DNA of 18,289 bases from DATDCY01 sp031406795 [NCBI: Candidatus Rokuibacteriota bacterium]. GTDB taxonomy: Bacteria > JAUVQV01. The position numbers and the translations under genes were made by a program. Below the pieces are notes generated by a model. The model was not told the origin of the DNA, did not search any database, and was given only the letters and a program-made list of their open reading frames with translations. This document shows, piece after piece, positions 1 to 7,329 of this stretch (its first letter is position 1; each line of letters begins with the position of its first letter). The stretch lies in the NCBI GenBank assembly GCA_031406795.1, contig JANOHV010000198.1, forward strand, positions 1 to 18,289, given 5' to 3'.

Positions 1-19
1 CGGTTCGAATTCTTTGCAA

Positions 20-380
20 TGGTGGAGGAGACGGGAGTCGAACCCGTGTCCCGAAATCTTCGGCCAGAACGTCTACAGGCTTGTCCGGTGTATTTATCTC
101 TCGGCCCGTCTCCTACCCACCGGCAGGAAAGATCGACAAGCCCAACCCGATTTAATCTTGCCTCCGGCCCCCCGGGTGAGGTGCCTTTGGCCAGCCCGTA
201 TAGTCGACGGCCCTACCCTGCGCTACAGGCGCCGCAGGAGAGCCGCTCGCGGGTACTAAGCCGCGAGAGCGTAATCGGTGTTGGCGATTACTGTTTTTCT
301 CAGTTTTTTTACGAGGTTCCGAGAAAACCTCGGCCTGCTGCCCTGACCTCAACTATCCCGGTCGAAACCGTTTCTCCCCC
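20..380 (-). ncRNA. ssrA: transfer-messenger RNA (tmRNA)
   Basis: This is a one-piece tmRNA, the RNA that with SmpB rescues stalled ribosomes and tags the unfinished peptide for proteolysis. Read on the minus strand, the 5' end GGGGGAG pairs over 7 bp (one G-U) with the 3' end CTCCTCC-ACCA. The 5' part continues with GGTTTCGAC, typical of the tmRNA D-loop region, and the 3' part has a T-arm with GGTTCGACTCCCG. The total of about 361 nt is usual for the family. The tag frame reads GCC AAC ACC GAT TAC GCT CTC GCG GCT TAG (285 down to 256), giving ANTDYALAA, preceded by a TAATC box like the TAGTC before the E. coli resume codon. The encoded CCA lies at 22 down to 20. Pseudoknots were not folded explicitly. 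Confidence 0.96.
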
Positions 381-410
381 AGGTCGAGCGAGGTCATCCA
401 ACACGCCCGT

Positions 411-439
411 AATATAGTGCCACCCGGGAGATTGCGCAA
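411..439 (-). promoter_or_regulatory. sigma70-type promoter of ssrA
   Basis: On the minus strand a -35 box TTGCGC (439-434) and a -10 box TATATT (416-411) are separated by exactly 17 bp. Transcription would start about 25-30 nt before the mature tmRNA 5' end at 380. That fits a short leader removed by RNase P. Confidence 0.7.
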
Positions 440-496
440 GCCCGCCGGCCGGGGAACGCCGCCGACCCAGCATTTCCCAGGGATTTGCGGACGATC

Positions 497-517
497 TTGC
501 GGACCGCAATCTTGACA
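497..517 (+). promoter_or_regulatory. possible operator palindrome and -35 box before the exported-protein gene
   Basis: TTGCGG-A-CCGCAA (497-509) is a perfect 6+1+6 palindrome. Its left half also occurs as a direct repeat (TTGCGGAC at 485). It is followed at once by TTGACA (512-517), a consensus -35 box. No convincing -10 box is seen at 17 bp; the best candidate, CATTAA at 538, is too far. The site lies in the divergent gap between ssrA and the gene at 550, so which gene it serves is unclear. Confidence 0.3.
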
Positions 518-549
518 ACCCGGCCCATCTCAAGAAGCATTAACGCAGG

Positions 550-2937
550 ATGAACAGGGAAAGGATGACGAGGGGCCGCTTGCGGGCCGCGAACAGGACG
601 CGTCGGTACGCGACGGGTGTGGCGCTCCTGGCGATGCTCGCAGCGCTACCGGCCGCCGGGGCCTCGCCTCCGAGGCGCTCCGCGGAGAGCACCTGGGTCC
701 GCATCTCCTACCGCGACCTGATCGATCCGGATGTGATCACCCACTCCGGTTCGAAACTGGTCGACGCCCGGCTCCGCAAAGCATCCCGGGGAGAGGTCCA
801 GCCCTATCTCGACCCTTACTCCTCGCTGCTGGGCTACGCGGTGCAGATGATCGCCGGTTCGGACCCGATCCCGCAGACCTCCCTCGTCGCGCGCTATCCG
901 GCGGGGTCGGCCCAACCCGCGTGGGCGGCAATCCTCCGCGAAGGGAAGTACTTCGTCTCGGCCGACGGGCAGGGGCGCGCGCGGGTCTTCGTTCCCGGCG
1001 ACAACCCGCGTCAGGCTTACCGGCGCGCTTTCTCGCTGCTGCGGCACCCGCTGACCGCCGCGATCAAGCCCGGGGCGCCGCTCGCGGTCGAGGTCTTCGC
1101 CTACCGCAACGACTTCGCCGCGGCCGAACTGCTGTTGAACCCCGTGCCCCACCGTTTCACCGCGGCATCCTTCCCCCCCCAGGGGCGGGCGCTGGACCTG
1201 GCCGACCTCGAAGCCTTCTTTCGCCAGGGCGGGCAGCTCGAAGGCGCAGAGCTCTCGCCCGATGCGGGACTGGTGCTCTTCGCCAGCCCGGAGCGGCGCC
1301 AGAAGCTCGGCGGCGAGTCGGTCTCTCTCGCGGATCTCGCCGTCGCCTACCGCGCGGTCTTTCACGCGGGCGATGCCGAGGCGTTCGTCAGCCTGGATCG
1401 CAACGCCGACCCGACGCTGGCCACCGTGAACTTCGGCGGCCTGCTCGAGGACACCCGCATCGGCAAGGCGGTGCTGGCGTCGGACGTGCGCTTCAAGACG
1501 ATCTGCAGCGGGCTCGACCCGGTCACCCACGAGGACATTCGGGAGAAGACGCGCGGCGCCGTCCCGGGCTTCATGAGCAACTCCGAGCGCCAGTTCATCA
1601 CCAACTCCCCGGCCGACCTGGCGCAGTGGGTCATTGCCCGCTACTGGTACTACCCGGATTCCTGCGGCGTGGAGTCCGACGAGGACGACGGCCTGGCGGC
1701 GATCACGAAGACGCAGCTCACCGCCGACGTCGAGCGCGTGGACTCCGGCGCCGGGACGACCCGCGGGAAGCGGCCCGCGCTACCCACCGCTTTTCGCGAG
1801 AACATCCGGGATCTGAACCAGAACTACGCTCGCTACGCGGAGATCTTCCCGGAATTTCACGATCTTTCCTCGGCGGCTCGACTGATGGCGCTCGCCGCCT
1901 GGTTCGGCCGGGTGCGCCCGGCCTGGCTCGACCTGGACGGCCTGCTCGCGGTGACGCTCCCGCCGGTGAGCACCCCCCGGGCCATCCCCCAGCTGCTGAG
2001 CGCGGATATCCTGCAACTCCCCGGGAACGAGCCGCCGGATCGGGGCTATGTGCTGCGAAACACCCGCGTTCAATACCTGACGCCCGAGTTCGACCGGAAG
2101 GTGTCCGAATTCTTCGGCGACGCCCGACACCTGGCGCTGTTCCTCGCGTTCAAGGCCGGCAAGGAGCCCGCCCGGTCCTCCGAATTCAAGTTGGAGGCCG
2201 AACGACTCCTCCCGACCGTGCAGGACAAGCGGGTGCGCGATCTGCTGCGGAGCACCGACGATCTGCACGCCTTTCTGAGGACCTTCGCTGCCAAGACCAT
2301 CGGCGAGCTGTCAAGCGCGTCGTCCCGGGTGGCCGCAAGCGACCTCGCGCGGCTCGAAGCAGTCGTCGCCGAACTGGCCGCTCTGCCGCCAAACGCCGCG
2401 GATGGGAGATCCGACGACCCGCGACGCCTGGCCCTGGAGCAGGAACTTCAGGGCTTCATGCGCCTCTATCATGGGCAGGGTCGCGGCCTGGGGCTGGCCA
2501 CGGTCGTCACGACGCAATACACCGGCGGTGTCAGCCTGTCGCCGCGGCTCTTCTCGGTGAAGAAATCCGCGGCGCGGCCGGCCCTCGAGAAACTCAAGGT
2601 GGCGAGCCGTTCCGCCCGATCGACGGGGGGATCCGGGGGATGGATTCGCAGCGGCGGAGCTGCGTCGTCGAACATCTCGCGTGCGCCCGCACGGCCTCTG
2701 TCGTCGAAAACGCCGCCGGTGCCGCTCCGACCGGCGGCGGCGCCGCACGCGGGAAGGCCCAGCTTCCAGCCGACGCCCCCCGGCGACGTTCCCGGGGAGG
2801 CGGCGCCGGCCCTGCCGTCCGCCACGCCGGCCATGAGCAGTATCGCCGTCCCCGGGTCGGCCACGCCGGCCGGGTCCCCGCTGGTCGGGCGACTCGGGGG
2901 CGACCGCCGCATCGTGTTCACCCGCGTGCCGCGCTGA
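550..2937 (+). CDS. exported protein of unknown function, 795 aa
   Basis: I do not recognise a named family. The N-terminus has an Arg-rich start, then a hydrophobic stretch (about residues 21-34) ending in PAAGA, which reads as a Sec signal peptide cleaved near residue 37. Residues 45-670 look globular. They include LADL segments near 216 and 260, a VNFGGLLEDTRIGKAVL stretch near 293 whose D-T-x-x-G-x-x-L pattern recalls large secreted proteins with DUF1598-like regions (weak resemblance), and a helical block near 415-455. TGGVSLSP occurs at 658-665. From about 680 to 785 the chain is rich in Pro, Ala and Ser, like a linker or wall-spanning tail. Only two Cys are present (319, 372). There is no clear Shine-Dalgarno for ATG 550; ATG 565 is an alternative start that keeps the signal peptide. 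The gene is convergent with smpB, leaving a 10-bp gap. Confidence 0.8.
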   Translation: MNRERMTRGRLRAANRTRRYATGVALLAMLAALPAAGASPPRRSAESTWVRISYRDLIDPDVITHSGSKLVDARLRKASRGEVQPYLDPYSSLLGYAVQMIAGSDPIPQTSLVARYPAGSAQPAWAAILREGKYFVSADGQGRARVFVPGDNPRQAYRRAFSLLRHPLTAAIKPGAPLAVEVFAYRNDFAAAELLLNPVPHRFTAASFPPQGRALDLADLEAFFRQGGQLEGAELSPDAGLVLFASPERRQKLGGESVSLADLAVAYRAVFHAGDAEAFVSLDRNADPTLATVNFGGLLEDTRIGKAVLASDVRFKTICSGLDPVTHEDIREKTRGAVPGFMSNSERQFITNSPADLAQWVIARYWYYPDSCGVESDEDDGLAAITKTQLTADVERVDSGAGTTRGKRPALPTAFRENIRDLNQNYARYAEIFPEFHDLSSAARLMALAAWFGRVRPAWLDLDGLLAVTLPPVSTPRAIPQLLSADILQLPGNEPPDRGYVLRNTRVQYLTPEFDRKVSEFFGDARHLALFLAFKAGKEPARSSEFKLEAERLLPTVQDKRVRDLLRSTDDLHAFLRTFAAKTIGELSSASSRVAASDLARLEAVVAELAALPPNAADGRSDDPRRLALEQELQGFMRLYHGQGRGLGLATVVTTQYTGGVSLSPRLFSVKKSAARPALEKLKVASRSARSTGGSGGWIRSGGAASSNISRAPARPLSSKTPPVPLRPAAAPHAGRPSFQPTPPGDVPGEAAPALPSATPAMSSIAVPGSATPAGSPLVGRLGGDRRIVFTRVPR

Positions 2938-2947
2938 CGGCGGCGGG

Positions 2948-3418
2948 CTATCGGACTCGGGCTCTCGTCTCGCGCTGGGCCTCGCGAAGCGCGTCGCGGT
3001 TCTTGATGGTCTCGCGCTTGTCGTGGATCTTCTTGCCGCGCCCGAGCCCGAGTTCGACCTTCGCCATGCCGTGCTTGAAGTAGATCTTCAGCGGAATCAG
3101 CGAGAGCCCCCGCTCCTTGATCTTGCCGGTGAGCTTGGCGATCTCGCGTTTGTGCAGCAGGATCTTGCGCTTGCGCCGGGGCTCGTGGTTGTTGAGGTTC
3201 CCGAAGGCGTAGGGCTGGATCTGGCAGTCCACGAGCCAGGCCTCCCCGCCGTTGATCACGGCGAAGCCTTCGGTGACGCTGGCCTGCCCGGCGCGCAGCG
3301 ACTTGACCTCGGTGCCCTTGAGCACGAGCCCCCCTTCGAAGGTCTCGAGGATCTCGTACTCGAAGCGCGCTTTCCGGTTGACGCAGACCAGCTTCTCGCC
3401 CGCCCAGGCTTTGGCCAT
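2948..3418 (-). CDS. smpB: SsrA-binding protein SmpB
   Basis: SmpB binds the tRNA-like domain of tmRNA and places it in the A site of stalled ribosomes. The 156-aa protein matches the family length (about 150-160). It shows the hallmarks GTEVKSLRAGQASV, NHEPRRKRKILLHKREI, LIPLKIYFKHGMAKVELGL and the basic C-terminal tail beginning GKKIHDKRETIKNRD. That tail acts as the decoding-centre and mRNA-channel probe in characterised SmpB. ATG 3418 is chosen because AGGGG lies 5 nt upstream; a GTG two codons earlier is in frame but sits inside that Shine-Dalgarno. The upstream ApgM-like gene ends 8 nt before this start, so the two are very likely cotranscribed. The tmRNA gene lies about 2.6 kb away on the same strand. 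Confidence 0.97.
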   Translation of the reverse strand: MAKAWAGEKLVCVNRKARFEYEILETFEGGLVLKGTEVKSLRAGQASVTEGFAVINGGEAWLVDCQIQPYAFGNLNNHEPRRKRKILLHKREIAKLTGKIKERGLSLIPLKIYFKHGMAKVELGLGRGKKIHDKRETIKNRDALREAQRETRARVR

Positions 3419-3426
3419 CGACACCC

Positions 3427-4653
3427 CTACCCCGCCGCGAACAGCCGGGCCAGCAGCTCGTGGCCGCGCTCGACGTAGACTCCGGTCTTCGCGGCCTCGG
3501 CCTCGGTGAATCCCGCGGCCCCCGACGGGCGCCCCGGCGTCCCCGGCCAGATGACGAACGGCACGGCTTCGCCGACGTGCGAGCGCCGTACGATCGGCGT
3601 GTAGTGGTCGGGGGCGACGAGCACGCGGTGCGGCCCCAGCTTCGCCAGCCCGGCGAGCGCCGGCCCGAGGAACTCGGCGTCGATCCGCTCCAGCGCGCGG
3701 ACCTTCTGCGCCGCATCGCCGGAGTGCCCCGCCTCGTCCGGGGCCTCGATGTGCACGAAAACGACATCGTGCCGCGCCAGCGCCGCCAGCGCGAACTCGG
3801 CCTTGCCGCGGTAGTTCGTCTCGACGTAGCCGGTCGCGCCGGGCACCGTCACGCGCTCGAGACCGAGCAGCACGCCGATGCCGTTGACCAGGTCGACCGC
3901 CGAGATCACCGCGCCCGAGAGCCCGTAGTGTTCGCGGAAAAGCTGCAGCGCCGGCCGGCGGCCCGCCCCCCAGAACCAGAAGTTGTCGGCGGCGGCCAGG
4001 CCGCGGCCGCGCCGGTCGCGGTTCATCGGGTGCAGCCGCAGCCAGGGATGCGCGAGAGCCATCAGGCCGAGCAGATTCGGCGCGGCCGCGCCGCGCGGCA
4101 GGTGCTCCTTGAGCGGTAGCCCGAGGATGTCGTGCGGCGGGACGAGTTTCACGTCGGTCGAGCCGCCCCGCCAGACCAGCAGGTGGCGATAGCCGACGCC
4201 GGGGAAGAGCTCGAATTCCGGCAGGTAGCGTTCGCGGTAGATGTCCGAGCCGCGGAAACCCTCGACGATCCGGCGCCCCTCCTCCGTCGTGATGTGGCCG
4301 GCGCTGTAGTCGAGCATCATCGCGTCGGGGTCTTCCGCCGCGGCGCCCCCCGTGGAGACGAGGTTGCAGCGCAGCGCCACGTCGGCGTCGCCGAGCGGCA
4401 CGCCCATGCTCGCGGCTTCGAGCGGCGCGCGCCCGGTGTACGCGCGAGCCGGATCGTTGCCGAACAGGCTCATGCCGGCGACGTCACTGCCCGGCTCCAT
4501 CCCTTCGGGCACCGTGAGCACCCGCCCGAACTCCCCCTCCCGGACCAGCCGGTCGAGATTCGGCATCGCGGCCGCCTCGAGCGTGGTCTTGCCGCCCAGG
4601 ACCGGCACGGGCCAGTCGGCCGCCCCGTCGGGAATCAGGATCAAATATTTCAT
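3427..4653 (-). CDS. ApgM-family phosphotransfer enzyme: 2,3-BPG-independent phosphoglycerate mutase or proposed homoserine kinase
   Basis: The 408-aa protein belongs to the archaeal-type cofactor-independent phosphoglycerate mutase (ApgM) branch of the alkaline phosphatase superfamily. Metal and catalytic motifs are present: IPDGAAD (D9), GSDVAG with the likely nucleophile Ser56, APDEAGHSGD (D306, H310), PDH (D349, H350) and RSH (H359). Length and start (MKYLILIPDG) fit the family. Bacterial members next to homoserine dehydrogenase form a subgroup described as a proposed homoserine kinase (a non-GHMK replacement for ThrB). The placement directly after hom supports that role; glycolytic mutase activity is the alternative. 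ATG 4653 has AAGGGG 6 nt upstream. The five-unit palindromic repeat ends only about 16 nt before the start codon, so ribosome access may be affected. Family is certain; substrate is inferred. Confidence 0.9.
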   Translation of the reverse strand: MKYLILIPDGAADWPVPVLGGKTTLEAAAMPNLDRLVREGEFGRVLTVPEGMEPGSDVAGMSLFGNDPARAYTGRAPLEAASMGVPLGDADVALRCNLVSTGGAAAEDPDAMMLDYSAGHITTEEGRRIVEGFRGSDIYRERYLPEFELFPGVGYRHLLVWRGGSTDVKLVPPHDILGLPLKEHLPRGAAAPNLLGLMALAHPWLRLHPMNRDRRGRGLAAADNFWFWGAGRRPALQLFREHYGLSGAVISAVDLVNGIGVLLGLERVTVPGATGYVETNYRGKAEFALAALARHDVVFVHIEAPDEAGHSGDAAQKVRALERIDAEFLGPALAGLAKLGPHRVLVAPDHYTPIVRRSHVGEAVPFVIWPGTPGRPSGAAGFTEAEAAKTGVYVERGHELLARLFAAG

Positions 4654-4668
4654 ATCATGCCCCTTGAA

Positions 4669-4852
4669 GGCGGGGATTAACCCCGCCCCTACACCTTGTC
4701 TCTTGTTCGGGCGGGGATTAACCCCGCCCCTACACCTTGTCTCTTGTTCGGGCGGGGATCAACCCCGCCCCTACACCCTGTCTTTTGTTCTGGCGGGGAT
4801 CAACCCCGCCTCCACATCTTGTCTCTTGTTCGGGCGGGGATCAACCCCGCCC
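4669..4852. repeat. five tandem 41-bp units, each with a GC-rich palindrome
   Basis: Palindromes of the form GGGCGGGGATYAACCCCGCCC occur at 4669-4687, 4709-4729, 4750-4770, 4792-4810 and 4832-4852; the first and fourth are trimmed to 19 bp. Their start-to-start period is 41 bp. The about 20-bp stretches between them are near identical (CTACACCTTGTCTCTTGTTC with one to three changes). The array fills most of the 260-bp gap between hom and the ApgM-like gene. In the minus-strand mRNA it would fold as five consecutive stem-loops. Related single copies lie at 4881, 15509 and 15570. Confidence 0.95.
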
Positions 4853-4880
4853 CTACGTCATTCCGGTCGCCCAGGCCCTC

Positions 4881-4905
4881 GTAGGGGAGGGGTTCACCCC
4901 CTCCC
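4881..4905. repeat. single palindrome of the same family, opposite orientation
   Basis: GTAGGGGAGGGGTTCACC followed by CCCTCCC forms a stem of about 8 bp with a short loop. The GTAG end is on the left, whereas in the five-unit array CTAC is on the right, so this copy is inverted relative to the array. It begins 8 nt past the hom stop codon (in hom direction). It could act as a 3'-end hairpin, but no U-tract follows, so an intrinsic terminator is not supported. Confidence 0.8.
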
Positions 4906-4913
4906 GACCGCCT

Positions 4914-6212
4914 TCATTCGCCTTTTTCCACGCGGATGCACAGCGGCGGGCCGCTCACCGTCGGCAGCTTCCCGACCTCCTCGAGCGCGGCGCGCACCGC
5001 CGCCCCCGTCGCCTCGTGGGTCATCAGGATAATCGGCACCGCCCGCCCCTTCTCGCGTTCCTTCTGGATGACGCTCGCGATGCTGATCTCGTTTCGCGCG
5101 AGTATCCCCGCCACGGCGGCGAGCACGCCGGGCTTGTCGAGAGCCTGGATCCGGATGTAGCAGGGGGAGACGACCTCGTCCATCGGCAGGATCTCGCGCG
5201 TGGCGGCGAGCGCGACCGCGAGAGGCGGCGGGGCCCCCGCGCCGGCTTTGATGCGGCGGGCCATCTCCATGATGTCGCCGACGACCGCGCTCGCGGTGGG
5301 CAGGCTCCCCGCGCCCAGACCGTAGAAGAGCGTCGGCCCGACCGCGTCGCCGCGCACGTAGACCGCGTTGAAGGCGCCGCCGACGGTCGCCAGCAGGAAA
5401 CGCACCGGCACGAGCGTCGGGTGCACGCGCACTTCGATCGGGCCGCCGGCGTCCTTGGCGATCGCGAGCAGCTTGATGACGTACCCAAGTTCACGCGCGT
5501 ACGCGATGTCGGTCTTGGTGACCCGCCCGATCCCTTCGGTGTGCACCTGGTCGAGACGCACGCGCGTTCCGAAGGCGAGCGAGGCCAGGATGGCGAGCTT
5601 GTGCGCCGCATCGTGCCCCTCGACATCCAGCGTCGGGTCGGCCTCCGCGAAACCCAGCTCCTGCGCCTTCTTGAGCACCGAGGCGTACTCGAGGCCTTCG
5701 TCGGTCATCCGCGAGAGGATGTAGTTGGTCGTCCCGTTGATGATGCCGTGCATCGACTGGATCCGGTTCGCGGCCAGCCCCTCGCGCAGCCCGCGGATGA
5801 TCGGGATGCCGCCGCCGACGCTCGCCTCGAAGCCGATCGCGCCGCCGCCGGCCGCCGCCGCGCCGAAGACCTCCTCCCAGGCGTGGGCCAGCAGCGCCTT
5901 GTTCGCCGTGACGACGCACTTGCCGCGCCGCAGCGCCTCGAGCATGAACTCCTTCGCCGGGGAAAGCCCGCCGATCAGCTCGACGACGATCGGGATCGAC
6001 GGATCCTCGATGAGCGCGCGGGCGTCGCTGGTCAGCAGCGCCGGGTCGACGCTGACCCCGCGGTCGCTCGTCGTGTCCTTGTCCGCGATCCGCGCCAGCG
6101 CCAGCGGGAAGCCGAGGCGCTCGCGGATGATCCCGGCATTCTGCTGCAGAACGCGCACGACGCCCTTGCCGACCGTGCCGAAACCGATGAGACCGACCTT
6201 CACTGCATCCAT
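4914..6212 (-). CDS. hom: homoserine dehydrogenase (monofunctional, with ACT domain)
   Basis: It reduces aspartate semialdehyde to homoserine with NAD(P)H in the threonine/methionine branch of the aspartate pathway. The 432-aa length is normal for the monofunctional bacterial enzyme. Residues 1-135 form the Rossmann domain with GFGTVGKG (10-17) and TANKALLAH (102-110). The catalytic domain carries NGTTNYILSRM (159-169) and GFAEADPTLDVEGHDAAHK (187-205). A C-terminal ACT domain (about 353-432) is the usual site of threonine feedback inhibition. ATG 6212 is chosen because GAGGAG lies 6 nt upstream and the protein then starts at the expected MDAVKVGLIGFG; the open frame extends further upstream without family similarity. 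The ApgM-like kinase candidate follows after the repeat-filled gap. Confidence 0.97.
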   Translation of the reverse strand: MDAVKVGLIGFGTVGKGVVRVLQQNAGIIRERLGFPLALARIADKDTTSDRGVSVDPALLTSDARALIEDPSIPIVVELIGGLSPAKEFMLEALRRGKCVVTANKALLAHAWEEVFGAAAAGGGAIGFEASVGGGIPIIRGLREGLAANRIQSMHGIINGTTNYILSRMTDEGLEYASVLKKAQELGFAEADPTLDVEGHDAAHKLAILASLAFGTRVRLDQVHTEGIGRVTKTDIAYARELGYVIKLLAIAKDAGGPIEVRVHPTLVPVRFLLATVGGAFNAVYVRGDAVGPTLFYGLGAGSLPTASAVVGDIMEMARRIKAGAGAPPPLAVALAATREILPMDEVVSPCYIRIQALDKPGVLAAVAGILARNEISIASVIQKEREKGRAVPIILMTHEATGAAVRAALEEVGKLPTVSGPPLCIRVEKGE

Positions 6213-6240
6213 GCGCCGCTCCTCAGAAAGAATTCGAAGA

Positions 6241-6246
6241 ATTATA
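6241..6246 (-). promoter_or_regulatory. possible -10 box for hom
   Basis: A perfect TATAAT on the minus strand lies about 29 nt before the hom start codon. It stands in a short AT-rich stretch inside the 46-bp gap. No recognisable -35 box is found at 16-18 bp, so this is only a candidate internal promoter that would let hom and the ApgM-like gene be transcribed apart from the CpXC gene. Confidence 0.35.
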
Positions 6247-6258
6247 TCGCCGCCGGCT

Positions 6259-6738
6259 TCAGGAGGGCGAGGGGGGCCCTTCCCCTTCGGGTTTCGCCCC
6301 CTGCGCGTCGTGTGCGTCGAACACCCGCTCCCGAAACAGGACGTAGCGGACGAGCTCCGCCATGTCGAAGACAACGTGCGGCTCGGCCGGCTCCGCTCCC
6401 GGGGGGAGCTTCTTCGCCTTGAGCGCCCGCTCGAACATCTCCGCCACCTGCCGGTCGCGCCCGTCCGCGGTGAAACGGCTCACGAACTCCGCCTCGTCGA
6501 GCCAGCCGAAGGGAAAGAACTGAGTCACGAACTGCCGCTTGCGGTCGTGGTAGAGCAGCGGCACCGGCACCAGTGCGTCGAAGTCGCAGGCCGGGCAGTC
6601 GAAGCGGTTGATCCGGGCCTCGAAGAGCGCGGCGCGCGCCTCGGGGTCGGGGTCCGCGTCGATCGTCTCCCAGATGGTCACCGTCTGTTCCTTCCCGCAC
6701 TTCGGGCAGGGGATCTTCTCTTCTCGCTGGCTGGACAT
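6259..6738 (-). CDS. CpXC domain protein (zinc-ribbon-like), unknown function
   Basis: The 159-aa protein has two CxxC knuckles, CPKC (11-14) and CPAC (48-51). Between them lies a segment with VTIWETIDADPDPEAR, and PLLYHDRKRQF follows (60-70). This layout is that of the CpXC family, presumed to bind zinc; no activity is established. After residue about 80 there is a helical region (FTADGRDRQVAEMFERAL), and the last 15 residues are low-complexity (EGEGPPSPS). The start at ATG 6738 has GGAGGG 7 nt upstream. The gene is 28 bp downstream of the DinB-family gene and may be cotranscribed with it. Confidence 0.87.
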   Translation of the reverse strand: MSSQREEKIPCPKCGKEQTVTIWETIDADPDPEARAALFEARINRFDCPACDFDALVPVPLLYHDRKRQFVTQFFPFGWLDEAEFVSRFTADGRDRQVAEMFERALKAKKLPPGAEPAEPHVVFDMAELVRYVLFRERVFDAHDAQGAKPEGEGPPSPS

Positions 6739-6766
6739 CGTTAATCCCTCCTGCCCCGGCGGCGGC

Positions 6767-7261
6767 CTACATCCCGACGTCTGCGGTGGGCCCGTAGCTC
6801 GGGGGCAGCGGCACGTCGCGCAACCGCAGGTAGACCCCGAGTTGGGCGCGGTGGTGAATCAGATGGCTGATGGCGAAGGAGCGCACGATCGCGGCGCGCG
6901 GCAGCGTGAAGAAGACCTTGGCGCCGTTCTTCAGCGACCAGGGCACGGCGAAGTCGGCGTCCGTGGCCCGCGCGAGCGCCGCGCGGCTGTTCGCGACGTT
7001 CCGGTCGAACGTCGCCAGCAGCTCCTCGACGGTGGTGAACGGCGCCGGGGTCGGCTCGACCGCGAGGTCGAACTCGGTGGTTGCCAGCGCCACGCCGATC
7101 CACGAGGCCATGTTCGCCACGTGCACCGCGAGGTCACCGAGCGCGGCGGACTTCGGGTGCGGCTTCCAGGCGGCGTCCTTCGCGGGGACGCGCTCGAGAA
7201 TCCTGCGGGTCGTCGCGGCCTCCTGGTCGAACTCGGGCAGCAGCATCTCGTTCATGGCCAT
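6767..7261 (-). CDS. DinB-family four-helix metalloprotein
   Basis: The 164-aa protein fits the DinB/YfiT superfamily of four-helix proteins with a His triad. Candidate metal ligands are H47 (LAVHVANM) and the HxxxH pair H133/H137 (ISHLIHHRAQLGVYL). The C-terminal PLPPSYGPTAD is the common end of the family. Members act as metal-dependent thiol transferases or have unknown roles; no substrate can be read here. ATG 7261 is chosen because GGAGGTGA lies directly before it at good spacing. The frame is open 19 codons further upstream, but that part lacks similarity. A TACAAT hexamer (7314-7309, minus) could be its -10 box, without a clear -35. Confidence 0.88.
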   Translation of the reverse strand: MAMNEMLLPEFDQEAATTRRILERVPAKDAAWKPHPKSAALGDLAVHVANMASWIGVALATTEFDLAVEPTPAPFTTVEELLATFDRNVANSRAALARATDADFAVPWSLKNGAKVFFTLPRAAIVRSFAISHLIHHRAQLGVYLRLRDVPLPPSYGPTADVGM

Positions 7262-7329
7262 GATCTCACCTCCGTGGTCCGAATTGTCGCTCACGCGTTC
7301 CGGGGGCGATTGTACCACCGGCGGGCGGT

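Noticed and set aside
20-60. Separate tRNA gene, suggested by the T-arm and CCA end
   Set aside because: The acceptor partner is found at 380, about 360 nt away, which identifies the structure as tmRNA.
19-417. Short open frames across the first 420 bases
   Set aside because: This DNA is the tmRNA gene and its promoter on the opposite strand.
921-3083. Second plus-strand open frame (720 codons) overlapping the exported-protein gene
   Set aside because: The product is Arg/Gly/Pro-rich without domain-like character. The frame starting at 550 has a signal peptide and balanced composition, so it is taken as the real one.
4669-4852. CRISPR array, because of regular palindromic repeats with about 20-bp gaps
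   Set aside because: The stretches between the palindromes are nearly identical to each other, so they are part of a 41-bp tandem unit and not unique spacers. No cas genes are present.
4881-4905. Intrinsic terminators made by the GC-rich palindromes here and at 15509 and 15570
   Set aside because: No run of U follows any of these stems on either strand.
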